From Vibrionales bacterium SWAT-3 (GTDB lineage Bacteria > Pseudomonadota > Gammaproteobacteria > Enterobacterales > Vibrionaceae), in contig AAZW01000002.1 in assembly GCA_000169995.1 (NCBI GenBank), forward strand, positions 1-64,000: a stretch of DNA of 64,000 nucleotides, given 5' to 3'. The notes under the pieces are model-generated. The model was not told the DNA's origin, did no database searches, and was given only the letters and a program-made list of their open reading frames with translations. Of this stretch, positions 62,195 to 64,000 are shown one piece after another. Numbering within the stretch: the first letter of the stretch is position 1; each line of letters begins with the position of its first letter. The position numbers and the translations under genes are program-made.

Positions 62195-63913
62195 ATGTCA
62201 TTTATTATTGAACAATTAAGAGACTATCCATTTATAGCTCTATTCCTATCACTAGGACTCGGTTACTTAATCGGTAAAATTAAAATCGGTAAGTTTGAAT
62301 TAGGCGGGATCGCAGGCTCGCTTTTGGTTGCGGTAGGGCTTGGTCAAATCGGCGGAATTGCAATTTCCAATGAAGTGAAAAGCATCTTCTTTGCTTTATT
62401 TATTTTCATGGTGGGTTACAACGGCGGGCCGCAGTTCTTCTCGTCGTTCCGCCTTTCATCGTTAACACGTCTATTCGCCTCATTCGTAATGACGTTTGTT
62501 GGGCTGATTACCGTTGTGGTACTCGCAAAATGGGCTGGCCTCGATAAAGGTTTAGCGGCAGGTCTTGCGGCGGGTGGTTTAACACAATCAGCCATCATTG
62601 GTACGGCTGGTAACGCGATAGATCAGCTCAACCTTGCACCCGATGTGACCTCAACACTGAAAACCAATGTGGCGGTGGGTTACTCGATCACATACATCTT
62701 CGGCTCTCTTGGTCCTATCTTGATGATGTCACTCATTCCTATGGTAATGGGTTGGAACATCACTAAAGAAGCGAAAAAGCTCGCAGAACAAATGGGCTCT
62801 GGCAGCAAGCAACTTAATGAAGGTGAATTCTCGGCATTAAACCGAGTGTCTTCTCGCGCTTATCAAGTCACCGCCAACTCTATGTTTGTCGGCAAAAGTG
62901 TCGCTGAGCTAGAAGAAGCATTCGATTCTGACCTAACAATAGAAGCTATCTATCGCCCAGGTGAAGAGTCAGAAACAACGTTAGACATTGCAAAGAACCC
63001 TATCCTAGCCGCGAATGACAAAGTTTATCTGACAGGCCTCACGCAAGCCTTTCCGAAAGTGACGTCACTGGGTGTCGAACTTGGCGAGTTTAGCGACGAA
63101 ACCAACCTTATTCATACGCAGAAAAAAATCGTACTGACCAACAAAAAGTTAGCGGGCGTAACTCTGCGCAAGCTTCACGATGAAACCAACGCACGTATTC
63201 GTCGTGGCGTTTACATCACTCAGTTGTCTCGCATGGGTCATGACATCTCGACATTACCAGAGACAGAACTGCACCTAGGTGACGAAATCACGCTTGTTGG
63301 CCAGAAAGACGATCTAGCCAAAGTCGAGAAGAAAATCGGCTACGACAGCCCACTTCCAAGTGTGACTGACTTTGTGACGATGTCTTTCGGCATGGTGTTG
63401 GGTTATCTGATCGGTGAGATTGGCTTCTCGATTCGCGGTTCTCATATCGCCTTGGGTTCTGGCTTAGGTTGTCTGGTGTCTGGCTTGCTTGTTGGTTACC
63501 TAAGAATGCGCACTCCACGCTTAGGCAGCATTAACCATGGCGCTGCCAACTTTATGCAGACGTTCGGCCTTGCTGTGTTCGTTGCGGTGGTTGGTATCAA
63601 TGCTGGTGCTCCTGCCCTTACGGCAATCAAACAAAACGGCGTGACACTATTACTGCTTGGCGTGCTGGTGACCATGATTCCACAAATACTGACGTTCCTA
63701 TTCAACTACTACGTGTTGAAAATCAAGAACCCAGTAGAAGCCCTAGCCGTGGTCGCAGGTAGCCGTAGTGCTAACCCAGCCTTCGCATCGCTACTAGAAA
63801 AAACACAGAACAGCACACCCGTACCAAGTTTCACCATGACTTACGCGGTTGCCAATATCTTCCTCACCTTGTGGGGGCCAATCATCGTCAACCTGATAAC
63901 AAAGATTTCCTAG
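62195..63913 (+). CDS. AAE-family (aspartate-alanine exchanger/YidE-YbjL type) transporter
   Basis: 572 residues: five N-terminal membrane helices (~10-185), two RCK-C (TrkA-C) regulatory domains (~205-290 and ~300-385), and five or six C-terminal helices (~395-570). The inverted membrane halves each carry a Gly-rich motif: GGLTQSAIIGTAGNA and VVAGSRSANPAFASL. This layout defines the AAE exchangers such as AspT; the RCK-C domains suggest nucleotide or ligand control. AAAGG stands 7 bases before the ATG. The substrate is not determined: AspT itself swaps aspartate for alanine, while many relatives are orphan. Confidence 0.9.
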   Translation: MSFIIEQLRDYPFIALFLSLGLGYLIGKIKIGKFELGGIAGSLLVAVGLGQIGGIAISNEVKSIFFALFIFMVGYNGGPQFFSSFRLSSLTRLFASFVMTFVGLITVVVLAKWAGLDKGLAAGLAAGGLTQSAIIGTAGNAIDQLNLAPDVTSTLKTNVAVGYSITYIFGSLGPILMMSLIPMVMGWNITKEAKKLAEQMGSGSKQLNEGEFSALNRVSSRAYQVTANSMFVGKSVAELEEAFDSDLTIEAIYRPGEESETTLDIAKNPILAANDKVYLTGLTQAFPKVTSLGVELGEFSDETNLIHTQKKIVLTNKKLAGVTLRKLHDETNARIRRGVYITQLSRMGHDISTLPETELHLGDEITLVGQKDDLAKVEKKIGYDSPLPSVTDFVTMSFGMVLGYLIGEIGFSIRGSHIALGSGLGCLVSGLLVGYLRMRTPRLGSINHGAANFMQTFGLAVFVAVVGINAGAPALTAIKQNGVTLLLLGVLVTMIPQILTFLFNYYVLKIKNPVEALAVVAGSRSANPAFASLLEKTQNSTPVPSFTMTYAVANIFLTLWGPIIVNLITKIS

Positions 63914-63960
63914 AACAACCGCTCGTTGAAGAGCACAACTGCTCCTCGAAGAGAACTCCC

Positions 63961-63991
63961 GCTTGTTCAAGAGCACGCCTCTTGAGCAAGC
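63961..63991 (+). terminator. hairpin after the AAE transporter
   Basis: GCTTGTTCAAGAG at 63961-63973 pairs with CTCTTGAGCAAGC at 63979-63991 with one G-U wobble. No T run is visible, so it may be a terminator only in part. Confidence 0.4.
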
Positions 63992-64000
63992 ACCCAATAC

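Overview
The window reads as a chromosomal segment of a marine gammaproteobacterium, most likely a Vibrio and perhaps of the Splendidus clade. The evidence is protein similarity to enteric/Vibrio families (YqhC/YqhD, YjdM, CusABC, CopI, PldA), two tandem tRNA-Gly genes and a Fur-box-controlled TonB receptor. Species and replicon cannot be fixed from the sequence alone. It is mostly accessory and metabolic content, with a mix of intact operons and several visibly broken genes.

Layout. 0.1-6 kb: DJ-1/PfpI protein, GNAT, small membrane protein, a decayed AraC 3' end, a triple-RidA fusion, and a yqhC-yqhD type regulator/aldehyde reductase pair. 6-10.9 kb: polar amino-acid ABC importer (ATPase, permease, binding protein, terminator, second permease) and an ADP-ribosylhydrolase-like protein. 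11-16 kb: TonB receptor divergent from an AraC activator across a Fur box, then a LysR/LysE pair. 16-22 kb: a DUF1800/DUF1501 Tat-export pair, three GNATs, YjdM and a ThrE-type exporter. 22.4-22.6 kb: two identical tRNA-Gly(TCC) genes. 23-30.8 kb: a copper/silver efflux operon (small Met/Cys/His protein, cusC-like, cusB with two CusF domains, cusA, copI) behind a CueR-type promoter with a 19-bp spacer.

31-48.7 kb: a giant VCBS-repeat adhesin of more than 4,000 residues, convergent with its apparent type I secretion genes (two ABC proteins and an HlyD-type adaptor). The N-terminal coding segment of the adhesin is in another frame from the rest. An 8-bp tandem repeat lies exactly at the junction, and removing one copy fuses the frames into one open reading frame of 4,172 codons. 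The two ABC proteins have strikingly degenerate ATPase motifs.

48.8-51.2 kb: a CatB-like acetyltransferase broken by one base, then an intact ISL3-family insertion sequence with perfect 22-bp ends and a perfect 8-bp target duplication, apparently sitting in a small reading frame. 51.2-64 kb: OYE-type flavin oxidoreductase, SDR-like protein, a membrane-bound ToxR/CadC-like regulator, outer-membrane phospholipase A, a lipoprotein, an RND pump with its adaptor, a histidine-rich small protein, a (CAACAT)6 repeat and an AAE-family transporter.

How the genes work together: the clearest functional units are the copper operon, the adhesin/type I secretion locus, the amino-acid importer, the iron receptor/regulator pair and the RND pump operon with its downstream envelope genes.
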